DNA from: JAWOJF01 sp046481785
GTDB taxonomy: Bacteria; Bacteroidota; Ignavibacteria; Ignavibacteriales; Ignavibacteriaceae
Direction of reading: 5' to 3'
Length of the DNA stretch: 20,869 nt
Assembly: GCA_046481785.1 (NCBI GenBank)
Contig: JAWOJF010000030.1
Span: forward strand, 1-20,869
Part shown: positions 6,201-13,598 of the stretch, one piece after another
How positions within the stretch are numbered: position 1 is the stretch's first letter
Layout: every line of letters begins with the position of its first letter
Notes under the pieces: generated by a model
Seen by the model: the letters and a program-made list of their open reading frames with translations, nothing else
Databases searched by the model: none
Told to the model about the DNA's origin: nothing
Made by a program: the position numbers and the translations under genes

Positions 6201-7193
6201 ATGAATAACAATAAGATAGCTGTGGTTACAGGTGCTAATGGCTTTGTTGGCAGCCACCTGGTAGACCTTCTGGTTGAAGAGAATTATACTGTAAGATGTG
6301 TTACAAGAAAAACAAGTGATCTTAAGTGGCTTAAGGGGAAAAATGTTGAGATTTATGACTGCGGATTAACTAACAAGGAGACGTTAAAAAAGGTTTTTAA
6401 GGATGCGGCTTACATTTATCATGTTGCAGGTGTGGTAAAATCTAAAACTCCTGATGGATATTTTAAAGGTAATGTTGATACTACAAGAGTTTTACTTGAA
6501 ACTGCTGTTGAATTTAAAGATACAATAAAAAGATTTTTAGTTGTCAGCAGCCAGACCGCATGCGGGCCTACTCTAAACAGCAGCCTTATCACTGAAGAAG
6601 ATATTTGCCGGCCAATAACTACATATGGAAAAAGTAAATTAGCAGAAGAAGAACTAGCTGCATCATTTATGGACAAACTTCCTGTTACAATCTGCCGTGC
6701 TCCCGCTGTCTATGGCGAAAGAGATACTGAGATTTTTATTTTTTTTCAGACATTTAATAAAGGTTTAATGACTGAAGTGGGATTTGATAAAAAGCAGGTA
6801 AGCCTTATTCATGTAAGAGACCTTGTTAAAGGATTTTATCTTGCCGCATTAAGTGATAAGGCAATTGGCCAGACTTATTTCATTAGTTCTGAAAAACCCT
6901 ATACCTGGAAGGAAGTGGGAGATATTACTTCCCGGATTCTGAATAAAAAACCTTTCAAGGTAAAAGTACCCCATTTTATGGTTTATACAATTGCTTCAAT
7001 TGCTCAGTTTTTTTCCATGTTCAGTTCCAAACCGGCAACTTTAAACCTTGAGAAAGCCCGGGACCTTGTACAACACTCCTGGACATGTGATACAACCAGG
7101 GCAACAAGAGATTTCGGCTACAAACAGGAAATTTCCCTGGAAGATGGGATAAAACGAACTTGTGATTGGTATAAACAAATGAAATGGATTTAG
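6201..7193 (+). CDS. cerR: NAD(P)-dependent epimerase/dehydratase, ceramide reductase (CerR)-like
   Basis: The 330-aa protein is an extended short-chain dehydrogenase. The glycine-rich NAD(P) loop TGANGFVGSHL is at residues 10-20, VVSSQTACG at 114-122 supplies the catalytic Ser/Thr region, and the active-site YGKSK has Y142 and K146. YHVAGVVKS (73-81) is also typical. In Caulobacter a member of this family (CerR) reduces the 3-keto group of oxidised ceramide. I infer that role here from the divergent spt and bcerS-like neighbours. By sequence alone it could be any NAD-dependent epimerase, dihydroflavonol reductase-like or 3-beta-hydroxysteroid dehydrogenase-like enzyme. No SD precedes the ATG (AAATAACTTTATG). 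A 16-bp tandem repeat begins two bases after the stop. Confidence 0.78.
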   Translation: MNNNKIAVVTGANGFVGSHLVDLLVEENYTVRCVTRKTSDLKWLKGKNVEIYDCGLTNKETLKKVFKDAAYIYHVAGVVKSKTPDGYFKGNVDTTRVLLETAVEFKDTIKRFLVVSSQTACGPTLNSSLITEEDICRPITTYGKSKLAEEELAASFMDKLPVTICRAPAVYGERDTEIFIFFQTFNKGLMTEVGFDKKQVSLIHVRDLVKGFYLAALSDKAIGQTYFISSEKPYTWKEVGDITSRILNKKPFKVKVPHFMVYTIASIAQFFSMFSSKPATLNLEKARDLVQHSWTCDTTRATRDFGYKQEISLEDGIKRTCDWYKQMKWI

Positions 7194-7194
7194 A

Positions 7195-7258
7195 ATTCAA
7201 AGATGAAAAGATTCAAAGATGGAAAGATTCAAAGATGAAAAGATTCAAAGACAAAAAA
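7195..7258. repeat. 16-bp tandem repeat, four copies
   Basis: Four consecutive 16-bp units with consensus ATTCAAAGATGRAAAG start at 7195, 7211, 7227 and 7243. The first three differ by one A/G; the fourth is degraded (ATTCAAAGACAAAAAA). The repeat sits in the 85-bp gap between convergent genes and looks like replication slippage. There is no coding potential beyond it. Confidence 0.9.
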
Positions 7259-7278
7259 ATGGAAATATTCATTCTACT

Positions 7279-7683
7279 TTAATTTGGGTTTGCTCCTTCA
7301 GCAATCCACGTTCTAATTCCTCTTATTTGTTCAGCCGTTAATGGGGGAATATTTGAATCCCATGGAGGCATTGGATTTGGATAACCAAATTTAGGGTCAA
7401 TAGTCCATACCAAAATACTATTATCCGGTTCCCCCGGTGTTACTACAGTAAAATCTGCGGTTGTATTTGCCCATGTAGTTAAACTTATACCGCCTGCCCG
7501 GCTTTCATCGCCATGACATGCTGCTGTTGCACAATGATTATTAAATACGGGCTGTATGTGAGCATTATAGCTTATGTCGGAATCAGGAATTGGATTATCA
7601 TCATCTTTGGGACCGCACCCTGAATAAAAAATAATGCCCGCTGCTGTTAGAATTACCGTATAGAAAAAAGCTTGTTTTATCAT
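7279..7683 (-). CDS. Lipoprotein with cytochrome c-like CX4CH motif
   Basis: The 134-aa protein starts MIKQAFFYTVILTAAGIIFY and has a lipobox-like SGC with C23 as the likely lipidated cysteine. Tyr at the -3 position is unusual. Next comes an acidic spacer (GPKDDDNPIPDSD), then VFNNHCATAACHGDESRAGG. C51-x4-C56-H57 is an expanded haem-binding motif (CX4CH rather than CXXCH), common in Bacteroidota-type predicted cytochromes. A plausible distal ligand is M105 in NPMPPWD. The C-terminus TAEQIRGIRTWIAEGA is the usual last helix of these domains. It is probably an outer-membrane or periplasmic redox protein, or a non-haem relic of the fold. The frame is open up to 7809, but the ATG at 7681-7683 starts the signal peptide. 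The gene is convergent with cerR. Confidence 0.82.
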   Translation of the reverse strand: MIKQAFFYTVILTAAGIIFYSGCGPKDDDNPIPDSDISYNAHIQPVFNNHCATAACHGDESRAGGISLTTWANTTADFTVVTPGEPDNSILVWTIDPKFGYPNPMPPWDSNIPPLTAEQIRGIRTWIAEGANPN

Positions 7684-7824
7684 AATTATAAAAATATAGA
7701 AAGAAAATACACTAAACAATGGCGAAAGAATTACTAAATTATGCCCGGAATCATATCCATAAAGTACTCTTCTCACAAGATAAAATAAAAAATATATTGA
7801 AGTTTGCATTAAAAAGGAGAGACA

Positions 7825-8046
7825 ATGAAAGCTGCAACTATAGTTGGTATTGTATTAATTGTTCTTGGAGTTCTGGGATTTATATTTAAAGGAATTTCTT
7901 TTACAAAAACTGAAGAAGTTGTTGATCTTGGACCAATTGAAATTGAAAGCAAAGAAACTGAAACTTTACCGGTACCGGAAATATTAAGTGGAATTGCTAT
8001 AGTGGGCGGAATCGTTCTTGTAGCTGTTGGTGCAAGGAAAAAATAA
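7825..8046 (+). CDS. Small two-TM membrane protein
   Basis: The 73-aa protein has two hydrophobic segments, at about 5-22 (TIVGIVLIVLGVLGFIF) and 52-69 (PEILSGIAIVGGIVLVAVGA). They are separated by a polar loop FTKTEEVVDLGPIEIESKE and followed by a basic end RKK. This pattern (GIVLIVLG..., K-x-EVVD-x-GP, GGIVLVAVGARKK) is that of a widespread conserved small inner-membrane protein of unknown function. A clear SD (AAGGAG) lies 6 bases before the ATG. No functional partner is evident; the downstream response-regulator gene is 172 bp away. Confidence 0.8.
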   Translation: MKAATIVGIVLIVLGVLGFIFKGISFTKTEEVVDLGPIEIESKETETLPVPEILSGIAIVGGIVLVAVGARKK

Positions 8047-8218
8047 TTTTTTACATAAAAAGTGATTTTATTTTTGTGGGAGATTTGAGGGAGTGGCTGA
8101 CCCGGGGTGTTGTAGCCGACACTGAAAACATACGATCTGTATGGTTGGACACAATATCCTTATGGTTAAAAGTGTTTATTGTATAAGTGTATGATGTAAA
8201 AAATAACGAGCTGATGAA

Positions 8219-8590
8219 ATGGATGACAAGATGAAAGTTGTATTGGCTGAGGATGAGTTGATAACAGCATTAGATATTAAACAACATCTTAAAAGAGAAT
8301 TTAATGCTGAAGTAATTACTACAAATAAGGGCGGGGATATTGCCCCTCTGACTATAGATCATAAACCAGATATAATAATATCAGATATCAAACTGATTGA
8401 TAACACCAACGGTATTGATGCAGTTAAAAAACTAAAAAAGGAATATGATGTACCTGTCATATTTGTTTCTGCTTATACCATGGCGTATTATCTGGAGCAG
8501 ATCAGCAGAATACCTAACGCCTTTATTTTACCGAAACCCTTAAATTTTAACTTATTTTATTCCCTGGTAAAATCACTAATAAAAAACTAA
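8219..8590 (+). CDS. Stand-alone response-regulator receiver domain (CheY-like)
   Basis: The 123-aa protein consists only of a receiver domain. The acidic pocket is E11-D12 (LAEDEL), the phospho-acceptor D56 (IIISDIKL), the switch Ser S84 (IFVSAY) and the invariant lysine K106 (LPKPLNF). All key residues are present, so phosphotransfer should work. No output domain or partner histidine kinase is in the window, so the partner is unknown. In-frame ATGs at 8219 and 8231 are both possible; neither has a strong SD, and the receiver fold begins at MKVVLAED, favouring 8231 slightly. The 128-bp gap downstream includes an inverted pair ACTAAACCGG (8586-8595)/CCGGTTTTAGT (about 8664-8674). Confidence 0.88.
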   Translation: MDDKMKVVLAEDELITALDIKQHLKREFNAEVITTNKGGDIAPLTIDHKPDIIISDIKLIDNTNGIDAVKKLKKEYDVPVIFVSAYTMAYYLEQISRIPNAFILPKPLNFNLFYSLVKSLIKN

Positions 8591-8730
8591 ACCGGCTGAC
8601 TATAACAAGTTTAAAACCTAAGGTCATAAAATTGAACTGCTTGATAATTGTCACAGCTTTTGTCCGGTTTTAGTGTGATATTAGATCAAAGAAGATTAGC
8701 TCACCTGCACGCTGAAAAATGAGGGAAACG

Positions 8731-9198
8731 ATGATTAATAAATTTGAAAATACCATAAATTCTTTAACCCGTCTTATAAATGCCCTTAATGACAGCAGTA
8801 ATTATTACTACAGACTGCTAAATCTTAATCTTGACTATGCGGATATTATCAAACCACTTTACAATCAAAAAGTTGATTTCCTGAATAAAATGCTTAAAGA
8901 ATATAAGCGTTTAACCAAAAAAGAATTCCCGCAGGATTACAGTCTTGCAAATTATATTATTACATACAACAATATAGACCTTCTTGAAGAATGTCTTAGA
9001 ACAGAGAAAAAACTTATTGATTTGTATTCTGATATAATGAACAAAGATGTATTATGGGAAATTTTGCCTGTACTAGCACATCATAATAATTATTTAAAGG
9101 CTTCAAAAGGGCTTCTGTTAAGTTATATCGATGATTATAAAAGACATAACAAAAGCATTATAGTTGATTACAGCAGACATGCCAGTCTGGTTAATTAA
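8731..9198 (+). CDS. Four-helix-bundle protein, DUF2383/PA2169-like (ferritin-like fold)
   Basis: The protein is 155 aa from the ATG at 8731, which has GAGGG 7 bases upstream; an alternative ATG lies 12 bases earlier. It is all-helical, beginning NKFENTINSLTRLINALNDSSNYYYRLL, which resembles the first helix of PA2169/DUF2383 proteins (vxxLNxLIxxxxDgxxgY). Later helices are rich in Leu/Lys/Tyr. No clear ferritin ExxH di-iron motif is visible; HHNNY at about 131 is the nearest. Function is unknown; members often appear among general stress genes. The 100-residue similarity I can judge by eye is modest. Confidence 0.6.
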   Translation: MINKFENTINSLTRLINALNDSSNYYYRLLNLNLDYADIIKPLYNQKVDFLNKMLKEYKRLTKKEFPQDYSLANYIITYNNIDLLEECLRTEKKLIDLYSDIMNKDVLWEILPVLAHHNNYLKASKGLLLSYIDDYKRHNKSIIVDYSRHASLVN

Positions 9199-9331
9199 TC
9201 TGAAATATTTATCATACCCAATTAGTTATCCTGTCTCTGCCGATATTTCCTGAATCAAATCCAATATTTATTTTAACATATATTATTATATTGAACACTT
9301 CCGCGGGATACCGGAAAAATAAATTTGAGAT

Positions 9332-11188
9332 ATGAGCTCCTTTGTTATTATCTTTGTAAAAAAATCTGAATATTATTTGAAAAAAAGAGTTAAAATTTTC
9401 AGGGTATATATAAAATTATTCTTTAGGAGATTTTTATTTATACTCAGACAAAGAGTTGAGTTAAAAACCTTTATTATTATTGCAAGCCTTGTTGTTGGTA
9501 TTCTTTCAGGGCTAGCTGCGGTTTTGCTTAAGAGTGTTGTACATTTCTTTCAGGAAGAGCCGCAAAAACTATTTAAAAATATTAATGCCGAATACCTCTT
9601 CGCAATCACTCCTTTACTTGGTATAATTTTATCCGTTATTATTGTAGGAATATTTTTCTCAGGTAAAATTCATAAAAGCCTTAGCCATATTATATATCTG
9701 ATCCTGAGAAAAAATTCTGATATACCTCGGAGGAAAATGATCTCTCATATAATAACAAGCGGCATAACTGTTGGTATGGGCGGTTCTGCAGGGCTGGAGG
9801 CGCCTATTGTTATGACCGGGGCGGCAATAGGCTCTAACGTTGCTAAAGAATTAAAATTTAATTACCAAACAAGAACATTGCTCCTTGCCTGCGGTTCAGC
9901 AGCGGGAATATCAGCTATTTTTAACAGTCCAATTGCCGGTGTTATTTTTGCTTTTGAGGTTTTACTCCCTGAATTCTCAATTCCTTCACTTATTCCCTTA
10001 TTAATCGCTTCCGCAGCTTCTGCTGTTTTATCAAAATTGCTTTATAGTGGTCAGATATTTTATTTGATTACTGAAGGCTGGGTGGTTGAGGCAATTCCTT
10101 TTTATGTTCTCCTTGGTGTACTCTGCGGATTTATTTCACTCTATATGATAAAAACTTCCTTATATATTGATGAATATTCTGAAAAGATTAATAAACCTTA
10201 TCTTAAAGCTTTGGGCGGGGGAATTGTATTGTGTTTATTAATATTTTTATTTCCGCCGCTTTATGGCGAAGGTTACGCTACCATAATTGATTTACTGGCA
10301 GGCAATTTTAGTAATGTTTTATCAAACAGTGTTTTAAATTTTATACCGGATATTGACCTGGCATTAATATTACTTGCCGCGGCTATTATACTTGTAAAAG
10401 TTTTTGCATTTGCATTAACAATAAGTTCGGGGGGTAACGGGGGAATTATTGCCCCTTCATTATTTACCGGGGCACTAAGCGGATTTTTTCTTGCTCATCT
10501 CATCGGATATCTGGATATAACAAATCTTAATCATTCCAATTTTATTGTTGTTGGTATGGCCGGTATATTAAGCGGTGTGCTTCATTCCCCTTTAACCGGC
10601 ATTTTCCTGATAGCAGAAGTAACAGGCGGGTATATATTAATTGTTCCGCTTATGATTGTTACCGCTCTTTCTTATTTCATTTCACGTTATTTCCATCCTC
10701 ATTCAATTTACACAGCCCCATTACAGAGAAGAGGTATCCGCTTTAGAACAGAAACTGAAAAGTACTTTATACAACAACTTAGCATTGGCGATATTGTAGA
10801 AAAAGATTTTTCAACAATACGCCCGGGGATGACTCTTAGGGAACTTGTTGAAAAAATTTCTCAAACAAAAAGAAATTTATTTCCCGTTGTAGATGATAAT
10901 AAAAAATTAATAGGGATAGTTACTTTAGATGCTGTAAGGGAATTTCTGTTAAATACTGAGTTATATGATGTTATTCTTGTTTATGAAATTATGAGTATTC
11001 AGTATGCATCTGTTGATATAAATACGAATGTGAATAAAGTACTGGAAATATTTGAATCCGCTCCCGGTGGACAAATATGGAATGTTGCAGTTACAAGAAA
11101 CGGTGAGTATGTAGGCTTCATCTCAAAATCCACTATATTTAACCGGTACATTTCTATATGGGCAAAACAGCAGAAAGATAATATTTAA
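9332..11188 (+). CDS. ClC-family chloride channel/transporter with C-terminal CBS pair
   Basis: The 618-aa protein has a ClC core at about 45-455 and two CBS domains at about 484-540 and 550-610. ClC signatures: MGGSAGLEAPIVMTG (E156 aligns with the gating glutamate of GREGP), GISAIFNSPIAGVIFAFEVL (192-211) and SSGGNGGIIAPSLFTGA (365-381). At the position of the internal proton-transfer glutamate of EcClC (E203) this protein has V210. The GSGIP selectivity loop is not recognisable: the region reads FFSGKIHKSLSH (109-119). The N-terminus has an extra basic stretch of about 45 residues. The CBS domains suggest nucleotide or ionic-strength gating. Transport mode (channel versus exchanger) cannot be settled from sequence. 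No SD is seen before the ATG. Confidence 0.93.
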   Translation: MSSFVIIFVKKSEYYLKKRVKIFRVYIKLFFRRFLFILRQRVELKTFIIIASLVVGILSGLAAVLLKSVVHFFQEEPQKLFKNINAEYLFAITPLLGIILSVIIVGIFFSGKIHKSLSHIIYLILRKNSDIPRRKMISHIITSGITVGMGGSAGLEAPIVMTGAAIGSNVAKELKFNYQTRTLLLACGSAAGISAIFNSPIAGVIFAFEVLLPEFSIPSLIPLLIASAASAVLSKLLYSGQIFYLITEGWVVEAIPFYVLLGVLCGFISLYMIKTSLYIDEYSEKINKPYLKALGGGIVLCLLIFLFPPLYGEGYATIIDLLAGNFSNVLSNSVLNFIPDIDLALILLAAAIILVKVFAFALTISSGGNGGIIAPSLFTGALSGFFLAHLIGYLDITNLNHSNFIVVGMAGILSGVLHSPLTGIFLIAEVTGGYILIVPLMIVTALSYFISRYFHPHSIYTAPLQRRGIRFRTETEKYFIQQLSIGDIVEKDFSTIRPGMTLRELVEKISQTKRNLFPVVDDNKKLIGIVTLDAVREFLLNTELYDVILVYEIMSIQYASVDINTNVNKVLEIFESAPGGQIWNVAVTRNGEYVGFISKSTIFNRYISIWAKQQKDNI

Positions 11189-11441
11189 ACTATTCTGCTA
11201 CTGTTTCTCCTGGTACTTTTACTTTTCGAAGTTTTCAACTGTACCTGGTCCAATAATTATTTAATATTTTTATAAGAGAGGATGTGCTTACGCAATTATA
11301 AAAAGCAGTCAATGTTAAAACTCTCATGGTATTTATCCTCACACCTGTTTACAACGTGCTTGTAAAATTTGATGGAAAGATTAGCTTGCAGGATGTAATT
11401 ATGTAAAATTAATGGTTATCAAAAATCAAAAGGAGAAACCT
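11189..11441. other. Intergenic stretch without recognisable gene
   Basis: The 253-bp gap between the ClC gene and the secreted Thr/Gly protein contains only a 27-codon frame at 11282, too weak to call. An SD (AAGGAG) for the following gene lies at about 11430-11434. No strong hairpin or promoter consensus was recognised. Confidence 0.5.
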
Positions 11442-11975
11442 ATGGAAACAGTGATGAGAAGAAGTGTAATAATTTCATTATTTACTTTCTTAATACTTTT
11501 TTCTACCGCATTTTTTGTGAATGCTCAGGATACCACCGGTACGGAAGGCAATACAGGCATGGAGAATACCACCGGTACTGAGAGCACTACAGGTGTGCAG
11601 GATCCATTTGGTACCGATACAACCGGAGTAACGGGGCAGACGGGTACAACGGGAATGCCGCAAAATGATGATACAATATACGAAACTCATGCAGATCAAT
11701 GGTCACAGTCGCTTGCTGATGAATTAAGCCTTGATGCATCCCAACGGGATAGTGTAAAGACAATCCTTCTGGATTATCAAAGACAGCGTGCCGCTCTATC
11801 AGATCAGGTAATGGATGAAAATATGTTAACCGAATTTAATTCAAACTTTAACTCAAGAATACAAGGGCTGCTTGATGAAAACCAGGCTACTAGTTATAAT
11901 AATTACAGACAAAGTTGGTGGAATGATATAAATACAACGATAAGCAATACCAGCAAGAACGACGGGCAATATTAA
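11442..11975 (+). CDS. Secreted Thr/Gly-repeat protein with Spy/CpxP-like helical C-terminus
   Basis: The protein is 177 aa from the ATG at 11442, which has AAGGAG 7 bases upstream; the frame opens earlier at 11412. A signal peptide (METVMRRSVIISLFTFLILF...) ends near FFVNA|QD (A28). Residues 30-72 are a low-complexity linker of degenerate TTGTE/TTGV repeats. The C-terminal part (about 84-165) is helical: SLADELSLDASQRDSVKTIL, then RQRAALSDQ and RIQGLLDENQATSYNNY. This resembles the LTxxQ-type helical hairpin of periplasmic Spy/CpxP chaperones, but the match is only by pattern. Likely periplasmic or surface-exposed. A hairpin terminator follows at 11985-12012. Confidence 0.75.
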   Translation: METVMRRSVIISLFTFLILFSTAFFVNAQDTTGTEGNTGMENTTGTESTTGVQDPFGTDTTGVTGQTGTTGMPQNDDTIYETHADQWSQSLADELSLDASQRDSVKTILLDYQRQRAALSDQVMDENMLTEFNSNFNSRIQGLLDENQATSYNNYRQSWWNDINTTISNTSKNDGQY

Positions 11976-11984
11976 AAAAAAACA

Positions 11985-12012
11985 GGGTAAGCAATAGTAA
12001 AAATGCTTACCC
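11985..12012. terminator. Bidirectional Rho-independent terminator between convergent genes
   Basis: GGGTAAGC (11985-11992) and GCTTACCC (12005-12012) form a perfect 8-bp stem with a 12-base A-rich loop. On the minus strand the stem is followed by TG and nine consecutive T residues, a strong terminator for the small gene at 12032-12133. On the plus strand it is followed by TTCTAATT, weaker, but placed 10 bp after the stop of the secreted Thr/Gly protein. Confidence 0.85.
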
Positions 12013-12031
12013 TTCTAATTAACTATCATCT

Positions 12032-12133
12032 TTATGCCAGCTCAGCCAGCATATATATTATAATAAATAATAAAGAAAGTACCCAGTAGGCCATTATTCC
12101 ATTGCCGTATTCTTTAACTTCGGTTATCTTCAT
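12032..12133 (-). CDS. 33-aa single-TM small protein
   Basis: An ATG at 12131-12133 with GAGGGAG 3-9 bases upstream opens a 33-codon frame ending TAA at 12032-12034. The peptide begins MKITEVKEYGNGIMAYWVLS and continues with a hydrophobic stretch LLFIIIYMLAELA, giving one membrane segment at about 14-31. It lies 20 bp downstream of the DUF2188 gene on the same strand and ends 19 bp before a strong minus-strand terminator, so it has both an SD and a transcription end. I do not recognise the family. Confidence 0.65.
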   Translation of the reverse strand: MKITEVKEYGNGIMAYWVLSLLFIIIYMLAELA

Positions 12134-12153
12134 ATCTCCCTCAAATTCTACAA

Positions 12154-12354
12154 TTAATTAGCCTGATTAATTTTTTTTACCTTTTCGTCATTTTCTGTTA
12201 TAAGTATACCTGACTTTAATCTTTTTGCTGCCTGGTTTGCAACTCTTATTGCATCTGATTTTAAATTATGTGTTGAAATAGGCTCACTTTTTCCCTCTAT
12301 CATTATTGCCCAGTTACCAAAAAAGGGAGTTATTATAATATCTTTTTTATTCAT
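12154..12354 (-). CDS. DUF2188-like small protein
   Basis: The 66-aa protein reads ITPFFGNWAIMIEGKSEPIS (8-27), then a helix NLKSDAIRVANQAAKRLKSG, then LITENDEKVKKI. The order (W-A-[IV] strand, S/T strand, EA/DA-x4-A-x2-A helix, hydrophobic strand with N/D-G-like turn and K-I end) matches the DUF2188 fold, a small beta-alpha-beta domain of unknown function. No SD is visible. It is probably co-transcribed with the 33-aa membrane protein 20 bp downstream; the ACC-deaminase-like gene lies 86 bp upstream on the same strand. Confidence 0.7.
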   Translation of the reverse strand: MNKKDIIITPFFGNWAIMIEGKSEPISTHNLKSDAIRVANQAAKRLKSGILITENDEKVKKINQAN

Positions 12355-12440
12355 AGTATGCGTCTCATAGTCATATAATCTTTTGGGGAAACTTTCTTAA
12401 GAAAAATATAGTAATTTTATTTTTTGCCGGTTGTTTTACG

Positions 12441-13376
12441 TCACTCTAACCTATTATTTAATTTCATCTTTTCTTTTATTCCTTCAAGACCCTGCAGTCC
12501 TCCAGTATGGATAATTAAAATTTTTTCATTTTTCTTAAAATATCCTTTAGAAATAAGATTATAAATTCCAAATAACATCTTTCCGGTGTAAACGGGTTCA
12601 AGGGGAATTTCATTTTCTTTTTCAAAATCCTGAATAAAACCCCAGAGCTCATCATTAAATTTTGCATAACCCCCAAAATGATAATCGAGAATAATATCCC
12701 AGTTTGAATAATCTTTCCCGGTATAGTCTCTAACCAGTTTATTTACAATGGGTTTTAAAAATGCTGCATCTTTTAAAACTGCAAAACCAAGAGCTTTTTT
12801 ATTTCCTTTTAAATGAGAAATAATTCCTGCTAATGTTCCGCCGGTACCGCATGGAACGCATACATAATCAAAAGTGATATCCAAATTATTTAATATTTCT
12901 TCGGAGCCTTTAACCCCGGCTATGTTGGAACCTCCTTCAGGTATTAAATAAAACGGATCAAATCTGTCCCTAAGTTTATTTATTACCACACTTTCATTTT
13001 TCCGCCTGTATTCCTCTCTGTCCATATAATAAAGCTGCATTCCGCAGCCGTTTGCATATTTTAAAGTTGGGTTTAGCGGAAGATGCTCTTCTCCACGTAT
13101 TACCCCGATTGTTTCAAAACCAAAAATTTTTCCGGCCGATGCAGCAGCATATATATGGTTGGAAAATGCTCCGCCAAAAGTTAATATTCTTGTAAAACCC
13201 TTTTTCTCAGCTTCAATAAGATTATATTTAAGCTTATACCATTTATTTCCAGAAATTGCCGGGTTAATAAGGTCTTCCCGTTTAATGTAAACTTCTAAAC
13301 CTGCTGCAGCAATAAAAGCATTATTAAGTTTTATAACAGGAGCAGTATTTACATTAAAGCTTTCTATTGCTGACAT
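12441..13376 (-). CDS. PLP-dependent ACC deaminase/D-cysteine desulfhydrase-family enzyme
   Basis: The 311-aa protein belongs to the fold-type II PLP (tryptophan synthase beta-like) ACC deaminase/D-cysteine desulfhydrase group. It shows YIKREDL (30-36), SGNKWYKLKYNL with the likely Schiff-base lysine K45, GGAFSNH (68-74) and the PLP-phosphate loop CGTGGTLAG (176-184). The C-terminal HTGGLQGLEG (290-299) is typical. In ACC deaminase the loop is QSNH; here Gln is replaced by Phe, so ACC deaminase activity is doubtful. A D-cysteine desulfhydrase or related D-amino-acid lyase is more likely. The ATG at 13374-13376 has no SD. Confidence 0.88.
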   Translation of the reverse strand: MSAIESFNVNTAPVIKLNNAFIAAAGLEVYIKREDLINPAISGNKWYKLKYNLIEAEKKGFTRILTFGGAFSNHIYAAASAGKIFGFETIGVIRGEEHLPLNPTLKYANGCGMQLYYMDREEYRRKNESVVINKLRDRFDPFYLIPEGGSNIAGVKGSEEILNNLDITFDYVCVPCGTGGTLAGIISHLKGNKKALGFAVLKDAAFLKPIVNKLVRDYTGKDYSNWDIILDYHFGGYAKFNDELWGFIQDFEKENEIPLEPVYTGKMLFGIYNLISKGYFKKNEKILIIHTGGLQGLEGIKEKMKLNNRLE

Positions 13377-13598
13377 TTTACTTTAAAATTATTTGGGGAT
13401 AGGATAAATATAAGAATTAATGGTGCATTATAGAATTTCTGCCGGTTGTACAAATGAAACGTGCGGACCGGGTGGATAAGTACTATAAAATGAATTAGTA
13501 AGTTTGATAAGAATCATTAAGCTGTACTGCATATTCCTACTCATAATTCATTAAATAAACTAAAGCTATATTCAATTATTAATAAAAATTATTATTAT

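Noticed and set aside
8090..8135. GGCT...AGCC hairpin as a riboswitch
   Set aside because: Only a 4-bp core stem with bulged outer pairs; no known riboswitch core recognised.
11282..11365. 27-codon frame upstream of the secreted Thr/Gly protein
   Set aside because: The purine run before its ATG is too close to act as an SD, and the peptide shows no feature.
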